Shown here: one piece after another, positions 38,501 to 51,700 of the stretch | Layout: each line of letters begins with the position of its first letter | Numbering within the stretch: position 1 is the first letter of the stretch | From: Spisula solida | Lineage: Eukaryota > Mollusca > Bivalvia > Venerida > Mactridae | Assembly (NCBI GenBank): GCA_947247005.1 | Contig: OX365953.1 | Span: 2,981,001 to 3,045,000 of the forward strand | Direction: 5' to 3' | DNA length: 64,000 bases | Notes under the pieces: generated by a model | The model's input: the letters and a program-made list of their open reading frames with translations, nothing else | Databases searched by the model: none | What the model was told of the DNA's origin: nothing | Program-made: the position numbers and the translations under genes

Positions 38501-41500
38501 AAAGGACCGATATTGCACGATTTGCTTGCGGATATTTATATATTCAAAGCAGGCCTGATTCAAAACAAGAACCTTGTAATATATTCATGCATAAAGGTCG
38601 GGATCGTTTCAAATTCTTCGTGCTATAGCTGTTATAAACTTATAAAGGCAGGAAAAATACCTCATTTTTATTAAAATAATATTTTATGGTAGGGAGCTCT
38701 ACTTAAAAATTGATGTTCCAGCAATATCCTGCAAAATTTAGGGTAGAAGCAAAAAAGGGGTTACAGTAAGGGATACAAGAACTGCAACATTATTTTGTTC
38801 AGGCCTTAATTGATTTTCTGTGGTGCAAATGCAAGCAATATGTCTGGTATTGATTTTGACACCTATTAGATTGGAATCTTGTCCTGATCCAAGGTGAATG
38901 ACATACTGTATAGCAGGTATATTTCACGGGGTTCACCATTTAACATTGAGAAAACATGATGCACGAAGGATATTTGATACACATGCATTAATTATAGGGT
39001 TTACACTAATTTTACAAAGATCTAATTTCAAATTATATTTTGAAATTTATTATTAGTTCTAGTCTAATTGTCGTATTTACCGTACTTTGTTAAACCGACA
39101 TACTTCTTGCAAAGCAATTAAGTCAAAGTTGGTTTATTTCTTGTTTTTAATCATGAATTGTCTCCATTTGTAAAATTTGTATATTTACAAGGTGAAGATT
39201 TCGCGCTATCGATGTTGACTGCGAATATAGCGAAAATTAGACCCCCGTGAAATATACCGGCTATACAGTATGTATGATGTTAAGTTAATGAATATACAAC
39301 TAAGATGAATATATTGACCTCAAGGATGTCAAACGGGGAGGGGATGGATTTACTAAACAAACTCGTCTGGTAAAAGTACATTAAACCGCTGGTATAATGA
39401 CCTAGATATAAGGAACTAAAGAGGTCATGCGAAGCTTTATAAGAAAGCCAACCATCCCATTGTCATAAAACCTTATAAGGCTAAAAATGGAATGTACTTG
39501 AGTTGAGACAGACTCTTTCAGAAGGCCCTCGTTCATTTTCTCCCTTTGGCAAACACTTGCTGGATTTATGTTCTGTGATTTCTGATTAAAAATTATCCTA
39601 CATATACATTAAGTCATTATAATTAAACAGAAAAATGAAACCACACAACATGATATTTATGAAACATGTATATCAATACTACTGATAGACGTTTCCTTGA
39701 AATAGTGAATATCGATGTATACCGAAATTTCAAATATGAAAGAAAATTTTTTGAAAAGGGTTGTAATGTTACGCTAAAATTCACTGAAAAAGCTTAAATA
39801 TTCAAATTTGTACTTAATAGCCTAATTTACATTACATTTGTGTTTTCCTATTTATAAATAGAAATTGTAACTGACTGCTAATCTTGTACATATTAGGAGT
39901 ACTTGAAAGTAGGATTAACGTTTCACTTTAATGAAATTATTTTGGTTGGCGTTCATTTGCTAAGGTTTATGTAAAGGCATTCAATGTTTTGGTACTCCGT
40001 TACAAGTTTTATCAAAATATTTGGGTAGTATTTATCTTAATCCTTCCTGAATCATAAATGTCTTCCATTCAGTGTAAATGTGGCATTCAACTATGTTACA
40101 ATAATAATGCTGTTACTGTGTCACATGATCATGTGAACGTTACAAATTGTAACAATTTTATTTTGTCCTTCATATATTTTGTCCTTGCAATGGATTCAGC
40201 CTGTCACCTTCCTCACTCAAAGCACACCCTCTACCACTATACTGGCCAACTCTGAGGCAGATTGTTTCATCTCCGTTCATAAAAAATGCAATTAATGTAA
40301 AATAAAACCTCAAAACAGTAAAACTCAGATTCCAGACTCTGGGTACTGTTTTATCAAAACACTTATGCAAATCTTAAACTAACAATCAAATTTGAATTCC
40401 TCATGATCATATTGTTTACAATTAAAAAGTGTAGCAAATGGAGTTTCAATACTAATAATGATTCAGTTACTGAACCCCCACAAACCATATCCATCACCAA
40501 TTTGCAGTTGTTAAAGAATTATAAAGAATTTAAATTTGAGCGTAACTTTAAGAATTTTCTAAGTGCTTTGATAAAACAGTACTCTGATCTGTAGTCTGGT
40601 ATTTGACCTCAAGCTGTTACCAGAGTGTTTGTTCTTTAGGTGGGCGAATATTATGTAAATACTCTCACTGAATATCTATAGACACTCCTTTCATTCATTA
40701 ATGGGGGAAAATAGTAAATTATCCCCCCTTACTACTCTCTAAAACTCTACCGGTCCTATCATGCGGATTACTCTGCTTTTATCCCTGTTTTGTTTGTTGC
40801 ACATGGTAGTAATTAGGCTAAAATATTTGCAACATTAATTATCAGATCAAATAATAAATTTGGCTACATGCTGTTTACACACCATGGTATATAAATTTTT
40901 ATGGCCCTAACATATTAGGTAATACAGAAGTGAGAAATTTCATATCTAAAATCAATGATATTTCAGTTAAAAACAAGGATAAAGTCAGAGGATCTCAACT
41001 AGTTAGGACCGGTATGCTAATTGGTCTACCTCGGGCTTTATCTTACAAGGGAGATAATTTATATGTCACTTATGTCTCTCATTCTCATGAGTTGATGGAA
41101 TTTGTTCAAGTATCCATAAATTCATGTATTTATTGATCATGGAATCATGATAACTCACCTGGTATAGCACAGAGAATTTGACATGATCCTGACCTTTATA
41201 AATTATATGCATGAATATATTACAAGGTTCTGGCATTGAATATAAAAATTTCTGTGAGCAAATCATGCAATATCCCTCCTTAATATAACACCTTGTGCAT
41301 CTTCATGATGTCTCACCGCTTACGAAAACATACCATCGGGGTTATTAACATGGACAATATATTAGCTGTTAAATTATTCTAATTTAGAAGTTTGAGAGTC
41401 GTGTGAAATTCTCCAATTTTGTCAACAAACTCCAGTTAAGTCAACAAACAGATGTGGGTTACAATAAACACTGATGTGGGTTACAATAAACACTGAGGTG

Positions 41501-44500
41501 GGTGACAATAAACACTGAGGTGGGTTACAATAAACACTGAGGTGGGTTACAATAAACACTGAGGTGGGTTACAATAAACACTGAGGTGGGTTACAATAAA
41601 CACTGAGATGGGTTACAATAAACACTGAGGTGGGTGACTGTCCCATTCAGGATGTTGCCGTGTATTGTTGGTTACATGACCTATGGTAGTTGTGGGCCGA
41701 AGTCTCTATAATAATAATACTACTAATAATAGAGAATTAAATTTATTTAAAGAAGTCTCTGATAAACATTGGCAGTTTAAAAAAACGTTACATACACAAT
41801 TAAACATTGACTTCAACCAAAGGCTGTATATATTATGTCACTGACTGTACAAGTTGTTATTTTGAAGATAAAAATGGGATCAGTCATTTTAAAGACAAAA
41901 ATGGGATCAGTCATTTTAAAGACAAAAATGGGATCAGTCATTTTAAAGACAAAAAATGGGATCAGTCATTTTAAAGACAAAAATGGGATCAGTCATTCAG
42001 TATTTTAATGTCTTGACAAAAAGTCCTGTACTGATTTGTTTTCAATTTCTTTACCGAAATACCTTAATTTAAAGAAAAAACATCATTAAAACATCCTAGG
42101 CTTGATGTATAATACTATGAAGGGGTTTCAATGTCTATATTATATTATTAAAGCCCGATCTTTGCCAGGGGAACAACTGGTCCGGGGGGGGGGGGGAAAT
42201 AAGCCACTACACTGAGTCACAGTGAGTAAATTTTACCACACTCCTTTCTATCCTGATCAAGCTCATTTCGTAATTCATACATAAAACAAATGGGTTCATT
42301 AGACCGATGTTGTTTACGTGTAAGATGTTGTTGACGATACTGTCTGGTACCTTATACGTGATATTCTGCACAGAGTACCAGACAAGATTCAACTATCTGC
42401 GCAATACCCGAAAAATCAATTCTTTCTATATCCTCAAAGAAATCTGTGAAAAGTCAACACATTAAAGCTATCAATGCATATAATTTGGTATTATATGGGG
42501 ATATTGTGTTTCTTATTCAATGATACTAAAAACATACAATATTTTTTTTGTCAAGTTTCTAATTTCGCCGATTTGAGGAAAATGTTGTTACTCTATAACT
42601 GTATGGGGAATTTACCATAAGATATAAAAATGGTCAAGTGGTGTTATATTAACTGTTACATTATCGCCTGGGTGTTGTTTAAGTCATTAAGATTTAATGG
42701 ATGTCAGAGTAAAAGTTATAAAGTCTTCGAGAAGTTTTTGTTACCCTATATTGCCTGTTATAGCCTGTATTCCTGAGGGGTTTCATCATACCTTAAATGG
42801 TCAAAATTTTTAATGAATGTTGACATTGGATGTCGTTAAGTCATTGTTAATATTGTATGTTTGTTTTTCCCTGCCAGACTGGCCATGCAATGACCTCAAA
42901 CTTTAAGGAAGTTAATTCATTGACTTCAAACTGATGATTTAAATGCCCATTATATATAGTTCCTGTCTGTAAAGTCCTTTGGGAAATTTAGTTTGGTTGT
43001 TGTACAGTGGAAGTTTCTCTGGGGAGGTGAAATACAAAGATTTCTGGAACAAAATTATTGTATTGCTTAAGCGAGGTTGTTGCTCTATGTAGGGCCGTTC
43101 TGGAGAGGTTGTTGCTCTATGGAGGGTTGCTCTGGAGAGGTTGTTGCTCTATGGAGGGTTGCTCTGGAGAGGTTGTTGCTCTATGGAGGGTTGCTCTGGA
43201 GAGGTTGTTGCTCTATGGAGGGCTGCTCTGGAGAGGTTGTTGCTCTATGGAGGGCTGCTCTGGAGAGGTTGTTGCTCTATGTAGGGTCACTTTGGAGAAG
43301 TTGTTGCTCTATGGAGGGCCGCTCTGGAGAGGTTGTTGCTCTATGTAGGGTCACTTTGGAGAAGTTGTTGCTCTATGGAGGGCCGCTCTGGAGAGGTTGT
43401 TGCTCTATGGAGGGTCACTTTGGAGAAGTTGTTGATCTATGGAGGGCTGCTCTGGAGAGGTTGTTGCTCTATGTAGGGCTGCTCTGGAGAGGTTGTTGCT
43501 CTATGTAGGGTCACTTTGGAGAAGTTGTTGCTCTATGGAGGGCCGCTCTGGAGAGGTTGTTGCTCTATGGAGGGTCACTTTGGAGAAGTTGTTGCTCTAT
43601 GGAGGGCTGCTCTGGAGAGGTTGTTGCTCTATGTAGGGTCACTTTGGAGAAGTTGTTGCTCTATGGAGGGTCGCTCTGGAGAGGTTGTTGCTCTATGTAG
43701 GGTCGCTCTGGAGAGGTTGTTGCTCTATGGAGGGTCACTTTCCGGAGAGGTTGCACTGTTGATATTCAGATTTTGCTATAGTGTATTTATAAATTTTATT
43801 TTAACACATGTGTATGAAAAGTTAATTTTAGAAAAGCTAATGTATTAATTTAAATAGGTACGGTATGTGTAATTGTTATGTTGTTTGTTGATAAAATCAT
43901 ACAAGGAATTTAAATTTAAACATTGTTGCATGTTGACGTGACTTAAAAGGAGTTATTCACCATGTTGGTGACGTGATGTCGTTGACTTAAAACCAGTTTT
44001 TCAACGTGTCGGTGACGTGATGGCGACTGATGATGACTAACTTCCATCAAGTTTGCTGCGTTATGTGGTTATATATGGGTGTTATCAAAGATGGTATAAT
44101 TAAATTGACTTCATGATGCAGTTTGTGGGCGTCTGATGTTATTTATCTGACTATGAACAATGACTGATGAGTGACTTAAGGCGCTGGTAGAATTAAATGA
44201 ATAATTAATAAAGGATGTGTGCATCAATATGCCGTCATTCATTTCTTCAGTTGTTGACCATAAAATTGTATTTACGAATTCCAACAGATATTTCTTTGCT
44301 GTGTCATAAAGTGATAGATTATGGGCATTGATTAATTTGTATGTTTAGTTATTAATTATTTACTTAATTGTGTGTTCATTCAATTAAAGATAGATAGTTT
44401 ATTTCAATTCCATTAGGCTGATAGCCTATGAGGACAATACAATGCATTTATGACAGAACAGTGGTACAGAAAGCAAAATAAATACTAACTAATAATCAAG

Positions 44501-45696
44501 CATGCTTACAAATATGTGGAGAAGATTTAAATGATACAGCATAATTCGACTATAAATATCTACGTATCTGATGAATCAATATAATTATTCACATCAAATC
44601 AATATATATATATATATATGAGTACATGCATGCACAACAATACATGATAAATAAAGCACACACTAATACTTATTGATACTGTAGTTGACATAAGTATATT
44701 ACGTCATCAGTTTAAATATAACAATTCATTCCTGAGATTAAATGCATGGTATGTAAACAGGCTTAACTTTTTCAAAACAGTTTCATTTTCATTTTTCATT
44801 AATTGAATAAATTTCAACATACTTGGGTGGAGTCGGTATTCTAATGGTATATATGTTTTTCTTAAATCATGGTATAACTGACATTCTAACACAAAGTGAT
44901 ACTCATCTTCCAAAATATTGCATGTTTGACATTTTCTCTCATTCAATAGGATGGCTATTGGTTTCTCCCACCTGCCTGATTCAATACACAATCTATGAGA
45001 AGAAGTTCTAAGTCTTGAGAGAGATTGGCGGATTTTGTCTGATAAATTAATTTCTAAATAGGGTTGCAATTTGAAATGCAAAATATTGTTATAAAATAAG
45101 GCTCTGCTTGATTCTTCTAATCGATGGTGCCAATTTTGAACAAAATTGTCTGTAAGTCTTTGTTTAACTGAAGATAGGAACAATTTAAAATCTCCAACAC
45201 CTTGATTTAACCAAGTATAATAAAATCCAAGTTCAGCCAATAAATTCTTTACACAATAACACCAATTCATGCAGTTTTGATTTAACTCAAGGTCAGACTT
45301 CAGAAGACTGTATATAATAAAAACATGTTTATTGTGTGGCATTTGTATAATTTTTGTCCAATATTTTATAACATTATATAAGTGAATTGTGGTAAAAGAT
45401 ATTCGTCCCAATTCTCCGTAAATAAAGTCGTTCTGTGTGTTCTTTTTAACCCCCAATAATGATTTGCAAAAATTAAATATATACATCCATTTGTTCATTA
45501 TTTTGTTTGTTTGTTAGTTGGTTCGTTTGTTGGTTCATTCATTCATTCATCCATTCATCCATCCATCCATCCATCCATCCATCCATCCATCCATCCATCC
45601 ATCCATCCATCCATCCATCCATCCATCCATCCATCCATCCATCCATCCATCCATCCATCCATCCATCCATCCATCCATCCATCCATCCATCCATTT

Positions 45697-45752
<56 letters not shown>

Positions 45753-48700
45753 GTTTGTTTGTTCTTTCACTTGCTCGCTTGTTGGTTTGCTTGTTCGTTC
45801 ATTCATTCAATCTGTTCATTCTATCTATTACAGGGGTATAAGTAGTGTAGTAAGACGATGTACAGAGAAGAATACTGGTAAAGAATACGCTGTAAAAATT
45901 ATAGATATTAGCGGTGAACGGACGGACACATATCAAGCTGAACAGACGAAAAGAGATACTATACGAGAGATTAATATATTACGTATGTGTACCGGCCATG
46001 AACAGATCAGTGAGTATTACTTTACAAGCCCGACATCCACGGCCCGAAATCACAACCAATACTTACACTCAGCACTCAACACTCAAATATTGAAAATCTA
46101 ATTTAATGAGCCTTTACTTTTCCTAGATTGCAAATCTAGATGAGGAAAATGTTTAGAATTGTTATAAGAGTATTGAAAATAACATTTGATACATTTTTTT
46201 GTCATTGTGTACTATTTATGAGGTATATATGTAATTTTTGAATCTGAGTGTCACTCTCAGCTCTCAGACTGATAAATAACAATTAAAGCTCACAAATACT
46301 CTTAATTACGATGAAGTAAGCCAAAAATAATATTTAAGTACCTATTTAACATAATAACAACTTCTTACTCTCAAAAAATGTCCATATAAACCTCAAAAGA
46401 GTGAATTTCAAGATTTGAGTGCAGAGTGCTGAGTGGTAAGTATTGGTTGTAATCCCGGCCCATGGTCTACTTACATTCTTATAGTTGGGACCAAGATAAT
46501 ATTTCAGTATGTAAAATGTTGTTAATATATTGTTACTAAAAAAAAGTTACAGTTCGTAACATCAGATTTCTGGATACCCCTTTAGTCCACCAAGACCGTC
46601 ACACTAAAAAATCAGGCATGTCTTGAAAAACTTGCCTAAAAATAGAATATTGCCCATGTTTCCCCTTGCACGACCCATGTCATTTTGGGTTCAGTAGGTA
46701 TAGGTATGAAAAATACTTTTTACAAGATTGAACGACTTTCGCTGATTTCTTCCAAAATTTTTATTATTATGATTTCTCACTTGGTGGGGGGCAATTTTGT
46801 CGTTTACATTAATATATAAAGTAGCTATAGGGGAAAAATATTTTGTTTTAAGCCTTGTAAATTTTCGGCTAGAATCGTTCAAAAGTAAGCCTGGTGCCTT
46901 TTGCGTTCTGTCTAATCATGTAGACTGTTTTCTCTTTGTTCTGGTACAACAGATGTATTTTCCTCTGATGCCGCGATAATTGATTTTCAATCTTTGTTAG
47001 TCTTTGTAAGTCCTATTGCATATATACAGAACAACCTCTGTAAAACATTTACACCCTATGAGAGCTGAAAAGATGGCTGTAATTGTTCAGAAGTTAAATT
47101 AATCAACCACGGAAAATGTTGAAGCTGGTAAATGTTAAAGAGAGGTTTGCTGTACAGAGAGGCCACTCAGGATAAATTGTTCTGATTCTCAGGGGTTTCA
47201 TTTTTCCCGATTTATCCAGAATTCTGAATTTATCCCCCCTGATAGAGCAATGGCTCCTGACCAAAAATAAAAGTTATTTGATGAAAATATCTCAAGAAAT
47301 TACAAAGTTATGGTCAATTTAATCAGCTGCATACGATTTTCCTGATTTTTAATTTGGCCCTGTTGACACCCCTGGATTCTTTTTTATACATTTTAGTCAT
47401 GTTTACCATTGTTTTTCTTTCAGTTGAACTCCATGATGCCTTTGAAACTCCAACTTTCATTTTTCTAGTCTTCGAATTGTAAGTATACAAATTAATATTA
47501 ATGTCCATATAAACTGAATAATGTAATGAGATCTGACTGTATTATAATTAATGGTCCAAGAACGTGCGAGTACTTGTGTACTTGTCATCATCTTTATCAA
47601 GTTCATGAACCGATTTATTCTTTATCAAGTTCATGAGTACCGATTTAAACTCTCTGTACCTACGGTACAGATTCAGATGCATGTTAAGCAGACATAGAGT
47701 GTCACTCACACGTTGAAGTGCAGAGAATCACCCATTTACCTGTCAGAATATTACTTGCCAGATAATGCACTTGTAGTAAATGCATAGTGGGCGGTTAGGG
47801 AGGTACAATCGGAGCATAACATTCTCTTACAGTTCACAGTTCTAGACTTAAGGCAGTCTGTATTATTCTTATGTGCTTCTAAAGCCTAGTTCCCACTAAG
47901 GAATACGTCATCGGCGATGTTCTCCCGATATTTTCAGGTACCACCTGATTCATCACAATTGCTTCGTATATCACAAATTGTCTCATGACTTCCCCAAAGC
48001 TTCCCCTAGACCACGATGGACCTGTTCCCAATGTCCTGATATCTCATTAATTTCCATTGGGTGTACATCGCCGAGGCAAAAAATGCTCCGTGGGACCTAG
48101 GTTTAAGTTACAAGTCAGTTTCTGTGTAATTCAATGGTTTAGATAATGGCTAATCAAATAATTGTGTCAAATTTTAATGACCAGATAATATGCATTATAA
48201 AGTTGCATGTCCAGGGGCAGGGTACCTCAATAAATTTTGTTGCGTAAGCCTAAAAAATTTAAGGGGTCTTGGGCATGCCCCGTAAAGTGTTTTAAACTGC
48301 CTGTGGTGCCCTCCAGCATCATGAAATATTTGGTTACTTCAAAAGATAATAAACAAAAGTGTCTTCAAATAAATGATAAACATCAAGCAATTATAACACC
48401 AGGGTCAAAACTTCTTATCAAGACTTCCTGACGTAGTGGACTGTTTACAATAACACATACATGTTACCAACAAGTGGTCAACCAACACTATCATTCGACC
48501 TTGTAAACTAGGACATGCTCTTGTCAGATTGACCATGTTTTGACCACTTTGTTAGTAAACATATTTGAACTGTATCACTGATAATGGTCAACGATAAGGT
48601 CAACAATGGTCCAGTAAACATACTTATCATGGTCAACGATAAGGTCAACAATCGTCCAGTAAACATTACTATTTATAGTATAGTATATATATACATTACC

Positions 48701-51700
48701 GTATATATCCAGTCATCTCATGTTGTATACCACAATTAGTGCTAATTAGTAGCATAACTACTGACCGGTAATTCGGTAATTCGTTTTGTTTGATTTAATT
48801 AGCAAAAATAGCAAAAATATGAATAAGCTAATATATATAAGCCCAATAACCCGAATGCTTGTGATATCCATTTCATAAATTTTGTAGGCCTGTAATTTGT
48901 TAATTATGTGACAGGTGTTATTTAATTGCTTTTAAAAACCAATTACCTGAAGTCAGTCACTTGTACATAATCTGCATATTAAAGTCAGTTAAGTATGAAG
49001 ATTTAAAAATAATGCTATATCTGGTTACATATTATATTATATTATTTATATACAAATTTTTATTTACAAATAAAAAATTAATGTATTATTATATAAATGT
49101 ATCATGTAAAGTGCGAACAAAGTAACTTGTACTTAAGCTCTTTGGCTGACATATAGTAGGGAGATAATGACATGATCCTAACCAACGTGCATGAATGTTT
49201 AAAAAGGTTCTTGCGTTCCGCGAGCTAATTGTGCAATATCGGTCTTTAATTAAGATTGGTTTTGGCATTAATATTACCTTGAGGGTCTTCGTGATACAAA
49301 AATAGACCCGCTTTATTATGAAAACAATAATATAACAACCGGGGTTATTAATATAGACAATATATCAGCTGTTAAATTATGCTAATAGAGTGTTGAGGAT
49401 CACATCAAATTCTCCGTACTTTACCACAATATGCTTTTAATATATATTGAGGAGGGTTAAGTCCTCTTGTTACATAAAAATTTCAGTTTAAATTTTTTTC
49501 TAATAAAGTAATGTTGGTTATATACCCCACTGAGTATTACGGCTTGTTTTGGTAAATAGGGAAGCCCAGATATTTGAACATTCATGGTATGTCAAGTATG
49601 TTGTAGCTTAAGAGATCCCCACAGAGATATAATACAAACAGGTACAAGTATTGCCTTTGATTCAATCAGGATTACGTTCGACCTTTGCTGTCTCGTGTAC
49701 GGCTCGTTTATTTCGTTACCAGCCACGTGCAGACTGGCTGGGTGCATGTGTTGGTAGACTGACAATTTAAAATATTTGCACTTTGAGCCCTGTGCATTTA
49801 TTAAATTCAAAATATACATGCTTTTATAAATCTGGCAAGATTTTAGCACTTCTAGTTTTGTCCAAATTTAAGGACATTTTTGTCCAAATTTAAGGACATT
49901 TTTGTCCAAGTTTAAGGACATTTTAGTCCAAGTTTAAGGACATAAAAAGAATGTTAGAATATACTTGCCAATAAAATGTAAAACAAATAAGACAAATTCA
50001 TCTTAAATTCTGGATGTGATTTTTGAAATGATTTTGTTTTAAATTAAGGTGATTCGTGAACTTCTGGTCTTTATAATGCATCTGGGTACTGTTTTAATTA
50101 TCAAAGCACTTACAGAAGTAGTTAACTTTATACTAATCAAATGAACCAATAAATAGAGGATATTAAATGAGTGTTGGTTTATCATTGAATTTATCGAACA
50201 AATTGAATAAAATGATACAAAGCAACAGTTGACTGTAACCTAAAGTTTGCATTTTCGTAATACAGTCCACACTCGTTGTGTCGACATTTTTGGGACCGTC
50301 AAAGTTGTGTCGACATATCCGGAGGTCGACACATCCGGATCCAACAATACTGACAAGTTTTCCTACCTTATATACAAGTGTATAAGCATTGTATGTACGT
50401 GTATTATGATTCAACTTTCGTTTCGCTGTTATAGCGGTGTTGTAATATTAACTAGTCGTATTTTTTACTTTGTGTGTTTATTGTACAACTTATTCATTCG
50501 TGATATTTTATATGTATAATTGATATAAATTCTTGGACTTGGGGTGTATTTGTGTTTGTTTCTTTTCCCCTGATTTTACCGACACATGTAAACATAATTA
50601 TGCGTATTATATGCTGAAATCAGTTTTCCTGGGTACTAGCTGATTTATAGTGTTGATATAATCTAGATATACGAGAGTAGCAAGCTATTTTAGCATTGTT
50701 TGATAGTTTAAATACATTTCAGTATTTAAAGTATGAAAACGTAATACGCTAAATTAACTCGGTATTCAGGTATTGTGTAAATCGTGTGTTGTTGTTCTTC
50801 TTATATTCCACAGCTTGTGGCTGCATGTGTTAGAATTCCTGGAATGAATGAACAACCAGTACTAAACCACGTACATCAATAGATGTAAAATAATAAAATA
50901 ATAAAGCCAGATTGAAGAATATTTGTTTTAATCAATGACACAGAGCATAGAAACAAACAACATAAATCATACACGACATAAACATTAACAATGTACTGTG
51001 TGCAGTACAAGCACATTTACACACAACATAAATCATACACGACATAAACATTAACAATGTACTGTGTACAAGCACATTTACGCACATACATGATGAGTCA
51101 TATTGGTACATATACACAAAACCTCCTAGTTTGTTGTTTTCTTGAAGAACGATTTAATGTCAGTTTGTTTGGAACACACATTGAAGAGATGTTTGCGGGA
51201 AAAATAGCGTTCAATTCGTGAGAAATCACTCATGACACTATCCCCGTCTTCCTGTGTTTGGATTAACCGCCTTAACAGATCACAGGCGGCTATACCTTGT
51301 TGAATTGTCACATTCACTGGTTCTGGTTCGTCGTCACTGGAGTCTGGAACTAGGTTGTCGGTATTTCTCGATTCAATGAGGTCAGTAATAATGTCTGAGT
51401 CAGTCACTGGTTGACGAGATGGAATGTTCAGGTCGACAGTCATGTAATCGTCCATTTCGGTTTGTGATTCGAACACCTGAAGTAATCTGGAGAGTGGAAT
51501 GTCGTCATCGGGATCGTCGTCAGATTCTGGTTCGACGAGAGTTTCCTCACCTTCAACAAAACCAGCGTGTTTCAAACAATTGTTTATTGTGCTGGCTTTG
51601 ACAGATTCCCACGATGTTCTCAACATATGTAACGCGTCGAGAACAGTGACAATGTAAGGTTCGTCAGAGTCAATTGCACGGATTTTTCGGGCAATTAACT

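Noticed and set aside
43058..43848. Forward ORFs of 65-143 codons with [12 protein letters not shown] repeats
   Set aside because: They read the 32-bp minisatellite. 32 is not a multiple of three, so 96-bp cycles give repetitive peptides in several frames at once.
45507..45841. Three overlapping forward ORFs rich in IHPS repeats
   Set aside because: They are the three-frame readings of the (ATCC)n(AATC)n microsatellite. The last one merely runs into the exon 2 acceptor.
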